From contig OY755182.1 of NCBI GenBank assembly GCA_963576735.1, positions 5,952,001 through 6,016,000 of the forward strand: a stretch of DNA of 64,000 nucleotides. The letters are read 5' to 3'. This document shows, in pieces, positions 1 to 10,799 of the stretch. The position numbers and the translations under genes were made by a program. Source of the stretch: Bedellia somnulentella. Lineage: Eukaryota > Arthropoda > Insecta > Lepidoptera > Bedelliidae. The first letter of the stretch is position 1. Every line of letters starts with the position of its first letter. The notes under the pieces were generated by a model. It was given only the letters and a program-made list of their open reading frames with translations. It searched no databases and had not been told where the DNA came from.

Positions 1-854
1 TATCGTTACTCTGTCGGTTAGAATGAGATAAAAGCATACGATACTATGTAAGTGCGAATACATAGATAGATAGCCGTTTTAAACCACGCGATATCTACTT
101 AAAAGTTTGCTTGAACTAGCCAGCAGGAACAAAGTACGCCGTTTTCTGATCAAGCGGACTAGATTTATACTTGACGGTTTTTTCTCCTATTTTCCTGTAG
201 TTGACGGGAAACTGTTGCAACATAAAGCTTTACAAGTGCCCGGGCTAGGTTGGAAGCCAAACTGGGTCACAGGTAGTATCACAATCAACATATTTCACTA
301 GCAGTTTAGTAGAACTGAACAAAAATAAGAGTTACCATGAAACCGGACAGCCTAATTCACGAAAAGGGATTGACATTGATTCCAAGACACTCTAAAATAA
401 TACTGATCCATTTTACACAATCATCTGAACTTAAACTGTGTCTAATTGATGAAACGTGCGGTATTTTAATCGCAGTTCGGACAGGAATAATGTTGATAGA
501 GGAAAAAAAACGCGTAAACGGTACGAGTTCTTATAAGATAAACATAAACTATTTCCTATGTCCGCTTATAAAAGTTTTCCCAAATCATTCCCGTTGATGT
601 CGTTTAGAAGAGGTACGGTCATAGAGCTTTTAAAGTGATTGTTGGTCGACGTATCTCGAGATCTATCCTCAACTTTTATCCATTATTTGCAAATCCAATG
701 AGGAAACATTTATTAAAACATTCATTATAACAACGTCGCTGTTACACTTTTAATCTCAATTGTAGAGCCCTTTTATACCTCCAAAATTTGGCACATTTCA
801 TGTTGTGTCCATTAACTGTATAATATAGTTTTAGGTCATATTTTACAATAATAA

Positions 855-945
855 ACTGTGTATTGTCGTTTTAAAATAGTACTATCCCATTTCATTACGT
901 AAACGTTCGTAAGAGACGACTAACGGTATTGAAGATTTTTCAGTG
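855..945 (+). mobile_element. SIDE fragment (5' part)
   Basis: Resembles the first 90 or so bases of the SIDE family: a CTGTGTATTGTCG start, an ACTATCCCATTTC block and GACTAACGGTATTG. The 3' half is missing. The counterpart in unit 2 is at 3743-3940, so the insertion predates the multiplication of the large unit. Confidence 0.6.
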
Positions 946-2177
946 AATTATACGAATAATATGTCTCAAGTCTTGTTCACGGCTTGTTACCAATCATATT
1001 CATATCAGAGTTTGTGCTTGTACACTGTTTAGTAAGAAAAACTATCATGCTGTATGTATAAGTTCTTTGCGTTTTAAAAACGAGCGCTTTTGCGACCCCT
1101 GTAGTAAATTACGGTTATGTATATTTTTGTTTTTACAAAACCTAGCATACGTGACCGTACATAAAATAAATCTGACTGACATGACATAAATAGAGATTTA
1201 CCGCAACCAACTTATAAAATTCTCAACAAAAAAACATTTCTTTCAGACTGCTTTCTACAAGTATATTGCATTGTTTGTTAGAAACAGTAAACATGAATGT
1301 TCCTTTAGAAACACAACTGTCTTTTTTAGAAAGAATCGGGTCATATCACTAGTGTTGAAACAACATTCGTCTGAGTCTCAAAGAGAAACATTTATTACGT
1401 ATCGCAATTTTAATGAAATCGCCTCAAGCATTTAATGTGTTTAACTCATGAAGAATTTATTCACCATCTTGGCTTTATTGCATTAAGTCCTGATAGGATT
1501 TATTATTTTCTTTCTAGGTCTTGTTGTATTGTTGTGAAAAACTGGATGTAATTTGAATTTAAATATAATTTAATTTAAATCATTCTTTTCCCAATGGTAA
1601 GCTACACTCTTCTAAAATAACATAGGATAGGACGTATTTTTTCATAATATTTACAAATATTACAGAAAATTCTTTCTTTTACAAATTTGCAATTTGTTAG
1701 TTATATGGGAACCAAATATTACAACAACTTATATCAGCAGCATGAAATCATATTTGTGTTTAGCTCTGCTTGTTTTAAATTAAAGGATAACTTAGATGGC
1801 GTCGTTTCCGCTTGATTGAATAATAATAACCTTCTTTTATAGCCTGCCTACACTTGCAGGTTTTCTTTATTGGATATGAAAGTAGGCTTGATATTCAGTA
1901 TAATTACGGAAAAAATAAAAGCCAGAAATCATTTTAGTTTCTTTTTTTGACGATTTCTTAAAAAATCTGGATATTCTATAAATTCTCAAAAAAAAAATCA
2001 TAACTTGAAAACTATCAATAATCGCTGAACATACATGGGGGTGTTTTGGATAGGTCTCATTACAGGCTATCTAAAAAAAATAACGTCACCCGATTGGCCA
2101 CCCTGTATATAGAGTCAATGTAGATAGTAATTTCAGTACAGAAGAAATATGTTGACATGAAATTAAGAATGTACTAA

Positions 2178-2298
2178 AAAGACAGGCGTAAGAAGTCTGA
2201 ATAATGAAAGAGTATGTATTGAAATATTAATGAAACTACATGAAACCTTTCAAATTTTTCAGGATCGTAAAAGCTAGCGATCGATAGTCTTTGCTCAT
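2178..2298 (+). mobile_element. Degenerate LINE-A 3' coding fragment
   Basis: Resembles the last part of the LINE-A coding region, with an ACAGGCGTAAGAAGT-type block followed by CAGGATCGTAAAAG and GCGATCGATAGTCT. It aligns with the codons for the C-terminal region that ends K-W-R-S-I-V. The tail after GATAGTCT is lost. A related fragment sits at 5695-5790 in unit 2. Neither codes for anything now. Confidence 0.55.
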
Positions 2299-2561
2299 TA
2301 AAATTTTCAGTTATTAAACACGTTAAATGCAGAAACAAAAAAATAATGCATATCATTAAATTGCGTTTTTAAAAATCCATGATGGTTCGCCACGTTTGCT
2401 TTTCTCTTCTATTCAGCAGGTTTTTCTCCCGCAATTCTTGCTGCATGACTGCTCTACTGAAGTATCCGTTGGTGCATCAAATAAGACTGAATTCCACTAA
2501 GATTGGTTTGTTCCAGTATCTCGTTTCTTGATCAGAACATCTGAAGTTTAACTTTTTCTCG

Positions 2562-2885
2562 AACACAAACGTTCACGCCGTATATTGCGGAGAGGGTTGG
2601 CAGAGGCACTAATACTTCTGAACATCACGTGACATCGCTACGTGATATTAAGAGTACCCACGTTTTGCTTGAACAGTGTACCCGCGTGATAGGAGGCAGG
2701 CCTATCGCCGTTTGGTACGAATACACTGTAACATGACTAAGTTCAACTCAATCATGTGGGTTTCCTCACGATGTATTCCCTCACCATTAACAACCATGAT
2801 TATTTATCATGGTTGTTTATGGTCACCACACCTATAAGTTTGGAATAAACAGATTGGAGTAGGCCTGACCCGGGATTTGATTTGA
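2562..2885 (-). mobile_element. SINE-2 (tRNA-derived), diverged copy
   Basis: Minus-strand copy of the 364-bp tRNA-headed SINE. The tail (GTTCACGCCGTATAT on the + strand) is at the left; the body carries CACGTGACAT, CGCGTGATAGGAGG and TCACGATG; the remnant of the tRNA head (GTAGGCCTGACCCGGGATTT) is at the right. It is diverged from the full copy at 34801-35164. The same SINE sits at the same place in unit 2 (6083-6385), so it is an old part of the large unit. Confidence 0.75.
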
Positions 2886-3742
2886 TTTTAAAGTTTATAA
2901 AAGCGCTTAGCGTGAAATCCGTTTTCAAATTGTCATAAAGGAATATTAAGAGTAAAACAATTTTCTAATATTCACCGAAGTTGTTTTAGCACCGTCCAGA
3001 ACCAACGTACGCCGTTTCCGGATTAAGCTGGCTAGATTTATAGTTGACGGTTTTTTCTCCTATTTTCCTGTAGTTGACGGGAAACTGTTGCAACATAAAG
3101 CTTCACAGGTGCCCGGGCTAGGTTGCAAGCCAAACTGGGTCACAGGTAGAATAAAAATCAAAATATTTCACTTGCAGTTTAGAAAACTGAACAGAATATA
3201 CGAGTCACTATGGCACCGGCCTGGCCCTATGGCCTAACTCAAATAAAGGGCTTGATTCGAAGGAACTCTAAAATAATATTACTTAGACTTATATAAATCA
3301 CTACACTTATCTTACCCACATATCGCACACTATATCATAAATCATACATTCATCTTAGCGTTAACTGTTTCAAACTGCGCGTAATTTTATTCGCGTTGTG
3401 GACAGGTATAAAAAGAAGGAGAAACGGTACGGTTTCTTATAGGTATTATATAAGTATAAAATATTTCCAATTTCTGCTTAGAAAAGTCCTTACCCAAATA
3501 TTCCCGTTGAAGTCGTATAGAAGGTTTAGGGTCATGGGGCTTTTAAAGTGATTGTTGGCCGATCTGTTTCGAGATTCATCATTAACCTTTATCCATTATT
3601 TATAGTTTCCTCACTTTATTTTAAAACGTCGCTGAGACACTTCAACCCTGAATTGTAGAGCCCTTTTAAAAATTTGCCATTTGGACGACTTCATGTTGTG
3701 TCCACTAACTACAGTGTGGTTTAGGTGGTATTTACAAATCAT

Positions 3743-3940
3743 AAACTGTGTAGTGTCGGTTTAGAACAGCACTATGTAATTTCTTCAGATATTGAAGATT
3801 TTTAAGTGATTTTTTGGCAATGTGGTTGGTGACTGCAATTCTGATTCCGATACTCTGGCTACCCTTTAAAAGAAAAAAATAATAATATTATAGCCGTGAA
3901 AAAATTTATAGCCGTGAGTATTGTATGTATGTATATTACG
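3743..3940 (+). mobile_element. SIDE element, internally deleted
   Basis: Begins with CTGTGTAGTGTCGGTTTAG and ends with TTATAGCCGTGAGTAT plus GTATGTATG, so both family ends are present. The middle is shortened, and the tail module TATAGCCGTGA is duplicated (3890-3925). Confidence 0.7.
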
Positions 3941-4954
3941 GATAATATGCCTCAAATCTTGTACACGGCTTGTTACAAATCATATTCATATCAGTGTTCG
4001 TACACCGTTTACTAAGAAAAACTCTCATGCTGTATGATCAAGTTATTTGCGGCTTAAAAACTAGCACCTTTGCGGCCTCTGTAGTAAATTACTGTTATGT
4101 ATATATTTTGTTTTTACAAAACCGTGCATACGTGACCGTACATAAAATAAATCCGACTGACATGACATAAATAGAGATTTACCGCAACCCACTCATAAAA
4201 TTCTCAGCAAAAAAAACCTTTATTTCAGACTGTTTTCTATGTTCCATAGTCTGTAAGTAACAGTAAACATGAATGTAGCTAACAACATTTTTGTAACGTA
4301 ATATCAATTCGTCAATGCTTCGAAACTATTTGGCACATACAACGTTCGTTTTTAACTAACGATGGCAGTGTATTTGATTTCACATAAAATTTATAGATTT
4401 ATGAATTGTAGTCACAATAGTTCCTATCTATGAAAATAATTCAGTTTCCAACAATATTTTTTTAACTTATAACAATATTGGACTTAATAATAATATTGAT
4501 CTACAAGCAGATCCGTGGAAAACTGGGGTAACTGAGATAAAATTAAGAGATTCAAAGCTAAAGTTGTTTTTATTTCATTTTAGGTTCATTAATTACCTAA
4601 CAAAGAGAAAGAAACAGCACATTACACCGATCTGGCTGTTATAGAAATCATAAGTACCAATCATATCTTAATCCTTCTGATTCCCAGTCATAAAAATCGG
4701 ATTACTAGAGTTTCTGCTTGTTGCTTTAATAAATAAATAAATATGAAATATAAACCGGAAAATTTTAAGTAGTTGTTGCTCAAAGTATCAGTAGTTTTTG
4801 TGAAATTTGTAATTTCAGAATTTTTATTGAGTAGGTAAGATATAGTATACGAGTCATCTGTATACATACACAACGTGCATTCGTGGTGAAAAGCAATAAA
4901 AATTAATGTAAGAACCATGAGGACATACATTGTTTTTTTTAAATGATGTTACTA

Positions 4955-5140
4955 TAATGCTTACTAATATTTATAAATTGGAAAGTGAGTTTGTTTGTTC
5001 CGCCTTCACGCCTTAAATACTAGACCGATTGCTTTGAAAATTTTAATCCCGAAAAAATAAACTCTAGGGAAGTCGTGGAAATGAGAACTTTTCTTATAGT
5101 TGTAACTTTATACCGGCGAAGCCGTGGGCGGAAAGCTAGT
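4955..5140 (-). repeat. CTAGC/TATAATATTAGT-type interspersed repeat
   Basis: On the + strand it starts TTACTAATATTTATAAATTG, continues GGAAAGTGAGTTTGTTTGTT and ends GAAGCCGTGGGCGGAAAGC. The same layout recurs at 28672-28935, 33640-33905, 41212-41420 and 56740-56960. This is a widespread style of non-coding interspersed repeat in insects. Its autonomous partner cannot be named from here. Confidence 0.6.
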
Positions 5141-5148
5141 TTATAATT

Positions 5149-5245
5149 AATAAAGGAAAGAAAAATTTCGACACCATCGGGGATTGAACCCACGACCTGC
5201 GGGTATACGCCCTTGTCGCTCTGCAGCATACGGCATACGGCAGTT
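5149..5245 (-). mobile_element. tRNA-derived SINE (SINE-3)
   Basis: The reverse complement contains an RNA polymerase III B-box-like GGTTCAATCCCCG next to GGTCGTGG and CGTATACCCGC, then TGTCGAAATTTTTCTTTCC. Copies with the same order are at 13578-13680 and 27050-27125. It lies directly beside the preceding interspersed repeat. Confidence 0.6.
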
Positions 5246-5694
5246 TTCATGAACAAAAAACATTCTAGTTACTATTATGTTGTGTTCTATAGATTTTAGT
5301 ATTTTTTTCTATTCTACATGTAATATCCATTTCGTTATCCTCTTTTCATTGAGGATCATTCATTGCAAAATCAATCTTCTGGGTCAAAATAATGCTCTCA
5401 TACGAACATTGCGATTAAAATTAATCCTTTAGAAACACATCTTTCTATTTTATAAAGAATCGGGTCAAATGACTGAGGTTAGAATAACATTCGTTTGAGT
5501 TTCAAAGAGAAACATCTATTACTTGTCGCAATTTTAATGGAATTACCTCTGAGGTTTATTCTTTTTTCAGCATTTAATGTGTTTAACTCATGAGGAATTT
5601 GATCACCGTCTTTGCTTTATTGCATTTATGCTCTTGTAGGATGTATTATATTCCTTTTATGTGTGTATATCACTATAAATAAGAATGTAAAAAA

Positions 5695-5790
5695 AAACAG
5701 GCGTAGAAGTTTTAATAATAAAAGTGTATGTATTAAGGGTTTGCCAGGATCGTAAAATGTAGCGATCGATAGCCTCTGCTTAGATGTGTT
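5695..5790 (+). mobile_element. Degenerate LINE-A 3' fragment
   Basis: Unit 2 counterpart of 2178-2298, with ACAGGCGTAGAAGTTTTAAT, TTTGCCAGGATCGTAAAA and GCGATCGATAGCCTCTGC. The terminal CCCC...GGCGTGA module is missing. Confidence 0.55.
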
Positions 5791-6082
5791 TTAATTAATT
5801 AGACAAATTAAATTCAGGAGGAAAATAAACACTAGCATATCTTTAAATTGCGTTTAGTAAAAATCTATGATTTGGAGTAGTTCTTCGCCACGTTTGCCTT
5901 CCTCTTCTATTCAGAAGATAGACTTTGCCGCTTTTTCTCCCGCAATACTTGCTGCATGACTGCTCTACTGAAATTACCGTTGGTGCATGAAATAAGCCTG
6001 AATGCCACTAATACACGTTTGTCCCAGTATTTCGTTACTTAACACTTGATCAGAACATCTGAAGTTTAAAATGTTTTCAAAC

Positions 6083-6385
6083 TCAAACATTTCCACCTTA
6101 TATCCCCGAAAGGGTTGGCAGAGATATTAATACTTCGGAACATCACGTGACATTGTCAGGTGGTATACGGAGTACCCACATTTTGCTTGCATAGTGTACT
6201 CACGTGATATGGGGCACGCCTATCGCCGTTTGGTACGAATACACTGTCACATGACTAAGTACAACTCAATCATGTAGGTTTCCTCACGATGTTTTCCCTC
6301 ACCATTAACAACCATGATAAATTAATCACACCTAAGACTTTAGAAAAGACAAATCGGTATAGGCCCGACCTGGGATTTGATTTGA
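6083..6385 (-). mobile_element. SINE-2 (tRNA-derived), diverged copy
   Basis: Counterpart of 2562-2885. Tail side: CCCCGAAAGGGTTGGCAGAG. Body: CATCACGTGACATTG, CACGTGATATGGGGC and TTTCCTCACGATG. tRNA side: GTATAGGCCCGACCTGGGAT. Presence at the same site in both units shows that the SINE was already there before the unit was duplicated. Confidence 0.75.
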
Positions 6386-7319
6386 TTTAAAATTTTATGT
6401 AAACGTTTAATGTGAAATTGGTTTTCATGTGGTCGTAAGGAATATTGGAAGTAAAACAATCTAATAAAATTCACCTAGTTAAAAGTCGTTTTATCGCCAC
6501 CCAAAAACAACGCAACGCAACGCTGATCAAGCTGACTAGATTTATAGTTGACGTTTTTTTTCCTATTTTTCTGTAGTTGACGGGAAACTGTTGCAACATA
6601 AAGCTTCACAAGTGCCCGGGTTAGGTTGGAAGCCAAACTGGGTCACAGGTAGAATAACAATCAACATATTTCACTAGCAGTTTAGAGGAACTGAACACAA
6701 ATACATACAATATAAAATACATAAAACATACAAGTTAAAATGGTTCCGGGCAGCCTAAGTCATGTAAAGGACTTGATTACAAGACACTTTAAAATAATCT
6801 TCAGACTGGATTAACCGTCATAGAATTATGTAAATAAATGACATCCGATGTCCGTATTACACACTCGTCTGAGCGTTGACTCCAAACTGCGCGTAATTTT
6901 AGTCGCGTTGCGGACAGGTATTATATGAAGGAGAAAAGAAGAAAGTTCAGGTTCTTATAGGTATTATATAAGTATAAAATATTTCCAATTTCTGCTTAAA
7001 AAAGTCTTTACCCGATTATTCTCGTTGATGTCGTACGTAAGGTTTACGGTCATGGGGCTTTTAAAGTGATTGTTGTCCGATGTGTCTCGAGATCCTCACT
7101 TTATTTCAAAACGTGGCTGAGACGCTTTAACTCTTAATTGTAGGGCCCTTTTAAACCCTTGCCATTTGGCAGATTTGACGTTGTGTCTACTAACTGGACA
7201 ATATAGGTAGTAGTACAATTAGGTAGTATTTCTAATCTACAAACTTGATTCCCAGTTACAAAATTCATTGCTTTTAATAAATAAATAAATATGAAACATA
7301 AATCAAATATTTTGAGAAG

Positions 7320-8159
7320 AGAAAATATTTTTTCTGCAGAGCCTGAGTCGGGTTATTGGTTGAATGCGTTACCATCTGAGGCGATTGGTACCCTTCTCGA
7401 TAGGTCTACTTTTTGTTTGGGGGTCTGTCTAAGAATTGGTGCCCAAATCAATGAAATTCATCGCTGTCGCTGTGGAGTGCAAGTCGATCATCAGGGTCAC
7501 CACGGTCTTTCGTGCCTCCGCAGTGCAGGTCGCCTGTCACGCCATGCTGCCCTCAACGATATCATCCGTCGGGCTCTTGTCAGCGTCCATGTACCAGCTG
7601 TTTTGGAACCCCCTGGCTTGTCACGGGACGATGGCAAGAGACCGGACGGTATGACTTTGTTGCCTTGGAGGAATGGCAGGGCGTTAATATGGGATGCAAC
7701 GTGTGTTGATACCCTAGCGCCTTGCCATTTATCAGGGTCGGCATCGCGAACAGGTGCTGCTGCAGCCAATGCCGAGAGTTTCAAACGTCGAAAATATTCT
7801 AGATTATTGAATGATTATCATTTTATTCCATTCGCCGTTGAAACTCTCGGCACATGGGGCAACGAGGCGCGGGTTTTCTTAAAAGATCTCTCAGCCCGCC
7901 TAGTGGAAGTCAGTGGTGATCCTAGGGCTGGCAGCTACCTCGGCCAACGAATTAGCATAGCCATTCAAAGAGGAAATGCTGCCAGTATTTTAGGCACGAT
8001 ACAGTTCTGCGAGAGCGATGAATTTCATGAAATTTTCCATCTTTAGTAGGTATTTATTTAGTTTTATATTTTAATTTAGGTTGTGAATTGTCTATTGAAA
8101 TCTTGACTCATTTGGTATTACAAGATTTTGTTTGTTTTTTGTACGTATATATATAAAAT
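7320..8159 (+). mobile_element. 5'-truncated LINE insertion with 12-bp TSD
   Basis: Flanked by the exact direct repeat TATTTTGAGAAG at 7308-7319 and 8160-8171. The empty site survives in repeat unit 2 (about 4730-4760), where the two flanks are contiguous. The insert is 840 bp: a C-terminal coding part, a roughly 110-bp 3' untranslated region and a short ATATATATAAAA end. Target-primed reverse transcription with 5' truncation explains the structure. Confidence 0.85.
7321..8046 (+). pseudogene. C-terminal fragment of a non-LTR retrotransposon polyprotein, zinc knuckle plus endonuclease-like region
   Basis: About 241 codons without a stop inside the 7320-8159 insertion. Visible motifs in order: a Cys/His cluster (C-R-C-G, then H-G-L-S-C with a following G-R-L-S-R-H), then [10 protein letters not shown] and, about 15 residues later, [15 protein letters not shown]-type finger followed by R/K-P-D and a downstream Asp resembles the restriction-like endonuclease end of R2/R4/NeSL-type LINEs. 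That assignment is by motif only. The upstream reverse transcriptase is missing through 5' truncation. An open frame begins 30 bases earlier at an ATG (7291), but those ten codons belong to flanking DNA and the TSD, so this start is an accident of insertion. The absence of stops suggests a fairly recent insertion. Confidence 0.6.
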
Positions 8160-8852
8160 TATTTTGAGAAGTTGTTGCTCAAAGTATCAGAATATTTTTC
8201 GAAATTGCTTTTTTATTGAGTAGGTATAACGACTCATATACTGACACAACATGCATCCGTGGTGAAAAACAATAAAACTCATGTAACGACCATGAGAATA
8301 TACATTTATTTTTAAATGGTTTTACTATTGTGTTGTGCAATATAAACTTTACTATTTTCTCTATTCTACATACATTGAATACATTTCGCCATCCTTTTTC
8401 CCTCCTCCCGCTCCTAGGTCAGAATAATGCTTTGAAATACAGTCAAAATTGTTAGACCTTACCATAAACTCATACAAACCTTGCGATTAAAATAAACCCT
8501 TTAAAAACTTAACTTTCTATTTTATAAAGAATCGGGTCAAATAACTGAGGTGAGAATAACATTCGTCTAAGTTTCAAAGAGAAACATTCCGTGTCGCAAT
8601 TTTAATGGAATCGCCTCTGTGGCTTATTTTTTCTTTCACTATTTAATGCGTTTAGCTCATGAAGAATTTAATCACCCTCTTTGCTTTATTGCATTTATGT
8701 CCTCATAGGATTTATTATATTCTTTCTTTCTATTATGTAGCTATGTTTTGCTGTGATATAATGGATGTTATGTTTAAGTATTATTATATTTTATTCGGCT
8801 TTCAGATATAATATATATTAAAAACGAATATAACTTTAAAGGCATTGCCGTC

Positions 8853-9685
8853 TACATACATACATATTCTCACGCCGTTAGTTCCCATTGGGGTAGGCAG
8901 AGACTATCGATCGCCACTTTGTACGATCCTGGCAAACCTCTCTGGCTTCGTTTACATCCACCAATCTTTTCATACATGCTCTTCATACTGCGGACACCTG
9001 CCTTTTTGAGCACATTTTCTATTTGATCCAAATGTGTCCTCCGAGGTCGTCCTCTACTAACATTACCTTCCATATTGGCTCTATATATCTCTTTCACCAA
9101 ATTACTGTCATCCATCCTCTCTATGTGCCCAAACCATCTCAACATTCCTTTTTCTATCTTTCTTACAATATCATCTTTTACACCACACCTTTCACGAATC
9201 ACATCATTCCTCACACGATCACATAACCTTACATTACACACTTTTCTGAGGGATCTCATTTCTACTGCATTCACTCTACCTTCATGCTTCTTCTGCCACA
9301 CCCAACATTCACTGCCATACATAAGCGTAGGAACGAGGACAGCATCATGCACAGCCATTCGGGCCTTTTCAGACACCGACTGACTAGACATTAGACTATC
9401 CAGTGCTCCATTTACCGCATTACTCTTTTTCACTCTTCTCTCGATATCTTCGTCACACTTTCCATCCCTAGTAAACAAACTTCCCAAATATACAAACTCT
9501 TTCACTTGTTCCACTTTCTTACCATTAATCTCAATCACGCATTCAGTCATATTCACCTCTCTCTCAAAAACCATAGTTTTTGTTTTATCCACATTCACCC
9601 TCATTCCCTTTTTTTCAAAAGACGCACATGCAATATTCATCATCTTTTGCAGCTCTTCCACCGATGATGCAAGTAGCACTTTCTA
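8853..9685 (-). mobile_element. LINE-A, 5'-truncated copy
   Basis: The element's 3' end lies at the left: (TACA)n, then ATTCTCACGCCGTTAGTTCC. The sequence follows the full-length copy at 23547-26913 closely until about 9685, where similarity stops in the middle of the reverse transcriptase region, just past the codons for L-A-S-S-V-E-E-L. This is the usual 5' truncation of a LINE copy. Confidence 0.85.
8870..9679 (-). pseudogene. LINE-A reverse transcriptase C-terminal region, truncated
   Basis: A 269-codon frame covering the region downstream of the YADD catalytic box: L-L-A-S-S-V-E-E-L at the start, E-F-V-Y-L-G-S-L-F-T in the thumb region, then Y-G-S-E-C-W-V-W and L-R-W-F-G-H-I-E-R-M, hallmarks of RTE-like LINE C termini. 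The finger and palm core are missing. Near the end, a small deletion relative to the copy at 58068-58532 (around the codons for R-S-T-K-N-K-R-A) shifts the frame, so the last 40 or so residues differ from the family. Not functional. Confidence 0.85.
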
Positions 9686-9709
9686 CAGTTTGTTATAAAC
9701 AAGACTACT

Positions 9710-10090
9710 TTAGCTAGGTGCATTTCTGTCATATAATGGAAATGGAAGGCTCTTAGACCTCTCAAGCGTTTCAATCATATCTTTATAAAATTCTTATTAT
9801 GGAAAGCTTTGCTTGAGACTCTAGACATTTAACTATCATATTGCTTTTTGCTTAAATTGACTGATAATCTATGATTGTAAAGGTTTCGTTATACTCATAT
9901 GGCAACCATAAATATAAGCACAAAAAAACACACACAAATGAAGTGAACTTGACTAACACAAATGAAGTGCTGGCAAAATATAACAACACCATTAGTAATT
10001 AGGGTTGACAGAGATTATAAATTGCCATATTCGTGCATTCTTACGATATTTGAAAATTTCTCAAGCCTTATATCAACAAATTATTAATAT
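9710..10090. repeat. Dispersed direct repeat, copy 1
   Basis: Resembles 11560-12110 in the same order. Shared landmarks are GAGGCTTTTAGACC / AAGGCTCTTAGACC, CCTCAAGC, ATTATGRAANGCTT and AAATGAAGTGCTGG. Its right end includes a worn LINE-A 3' scrap (GGGTTGACAGAGATTATAAA). No coding content. Confidence 0.5.
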
Positions 10091-10132
10091 TAACGTATAT
10101 GATGTTTGAATATTATTTCATACATACATACA

Positions 10133-10384
10133 TTTGCTGTGTAGTGTCGGCTTAGAATAGCACTACCCCATTTCTTCCGGTGGGTGTACGTAAGAGGCGA
10201 CTAACGGTATTGGGGCTTTTAAGGGATTTTTGGGCGATGAGGTTGGAGACCCATCACCAACAACCTTTATTTTACCATCTTTTCCCCACTTAACTTTCCA
10301 AAAGTGGCTGAGGAATAACTAATTCCTTAGCTCTGGCTGCCCCATCTAGGGATTTATAGCCGTGAGTATATGTATGTATGTATT
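10133..10384 (+). mobile_element. SIDE element, near full length
   Basis: Complete layout of the family: TTTGCTGTGTAGTGTCGGC start, ACTACCCCATTTCTTCCGG, GGCGACTAACGGTATTGGGG, GGTTGGAGACCCATCACC, CCAAAAGTGGCTGAGGAA and the tail TTTATAGCCGTGAGTATATG plus (TATG)n. It forms a tail-to-tail pair with the copy at 10396-10632. Confidence 0.85.
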
Positions 10385-10395
10385 TACATATGTAT

Positions 10396-10632
10396 TTACA
10401 TACATACATACTTATACTCACGACCGTAAGTCCTACAAAGGGGTGGAAAGAGCTCTAGAATAAGAAATTCCTCAGCCACTTTTGTAAGTTGTGTGGGGAA
10501 AAGATTGTAATATAAAAGTGATGGGTACTCAACTGCAAACCCTAAAAATCTATTCAAAAGCCTCAATATCCTTAGCCGCCTCTTACAAACCCGACGGGGA
10601 ACCTGACGGCTAAAGCTATTCTAAACCACATA
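10396..10632 (-). mobile_element. SIDE element, diverged copy
   Basis: Opposite orientation to the neighbour at 10133-10384, with both TATG tails meeting at about 10385-10400. Recognisable but worn: ACTCACGACCGTAAGTCC, TCAGCCACTTTTGTAAGTTG, GGGGAAAAGATTG and a degraded 5' end near 10632. Confidence 0.75.
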
Positions 10633-10799
10633 TATACATCTAACACAGTTTTTAGAGCTCAGAAACTTATGAACATATATCAATAATTTATTAACCTTTC
10701 TGGAGTAACATAGCATCCTGCAATTCCCAAAACATAAGGTTTCTTTAAGAAATTTGCTATTAGAGATTACTTGACTAACTGATATCAACAAGAACAAGG

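Larger units (their letters stand above)
105..2900. repeat. Large direct repeat unit, copy 1 of 3
   Basis: First of three diverged direct copies of a long unit (others at about 2900-6385 and 6386-8770). The best conserved block is 131-346, with the landmarks TTGACGGGAAACTGTTGCAA and GCCCGGGCTAGGTTG; it recurs at 3005-3220 and 6510-6745. Later blocks recur in the same order: 1290-1530 resembles 5430-5670 and 8490-8740, and 2360-2550 resembles 5850-6070. Short ORFs at 107-301 and 337-597 are not preserved between copies, so I do not call them genes. The identity of the unit is unknown; it could be a large non-autonomous element or a local tandem duplication. Confidence 0.75.
2900..6385. repeat. 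Large direct repeat unit, copy 2 of 3
   Basis: Second copy of the long unit, with the same block order as copy 1: conserved block 3005-3220, SIDE fragment 3743-3940, block 5430-5670, LINE-A scrap 5695-5790, block 5850-6070 and SINE-2 at 6083-6385. It is longer than copy 1 partly because of the insertion of other repeats near 4955-5245. No protein-coding gene is supported. Confidence 0.75.
6386..8770. repeat. Large direct repeat unit, copy 3 of 3 (interrupted)
   Basis: Third copy of the long unit: conserved block 6510-6745, then sequence matching 4690-4930 of copy 2, here split by the LINE insertion at 7320-8159, then block 8490-8740. The right part of the unit (blocks matching 5850-6385) is absent; LINE-A sequence starts soon after, at 8853. 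Confidence 0.7.

Noticed and set aside
107..597. Two short open frames at the left edge as genes
   Set aside because: They lie in the best conserved block of the large repeat unit, but the corresponding frames are broken in the other two copies, and neither shows a domain.
9023..9383. Plus-strand open frames over LINE-A copies (also 23485-24094, 24642-26694)
   Set aside because: They are antisense to the well-supported LINE-A coding region and arise from its composition.
10133..10384. SIDE as an ordinary tRNA-derived SINE
   Set aside because: GGTTGGAGACC resembles a B-box, but no A-box lies at a proper distance; the sharing of both ends with LINE-A explains the family better.
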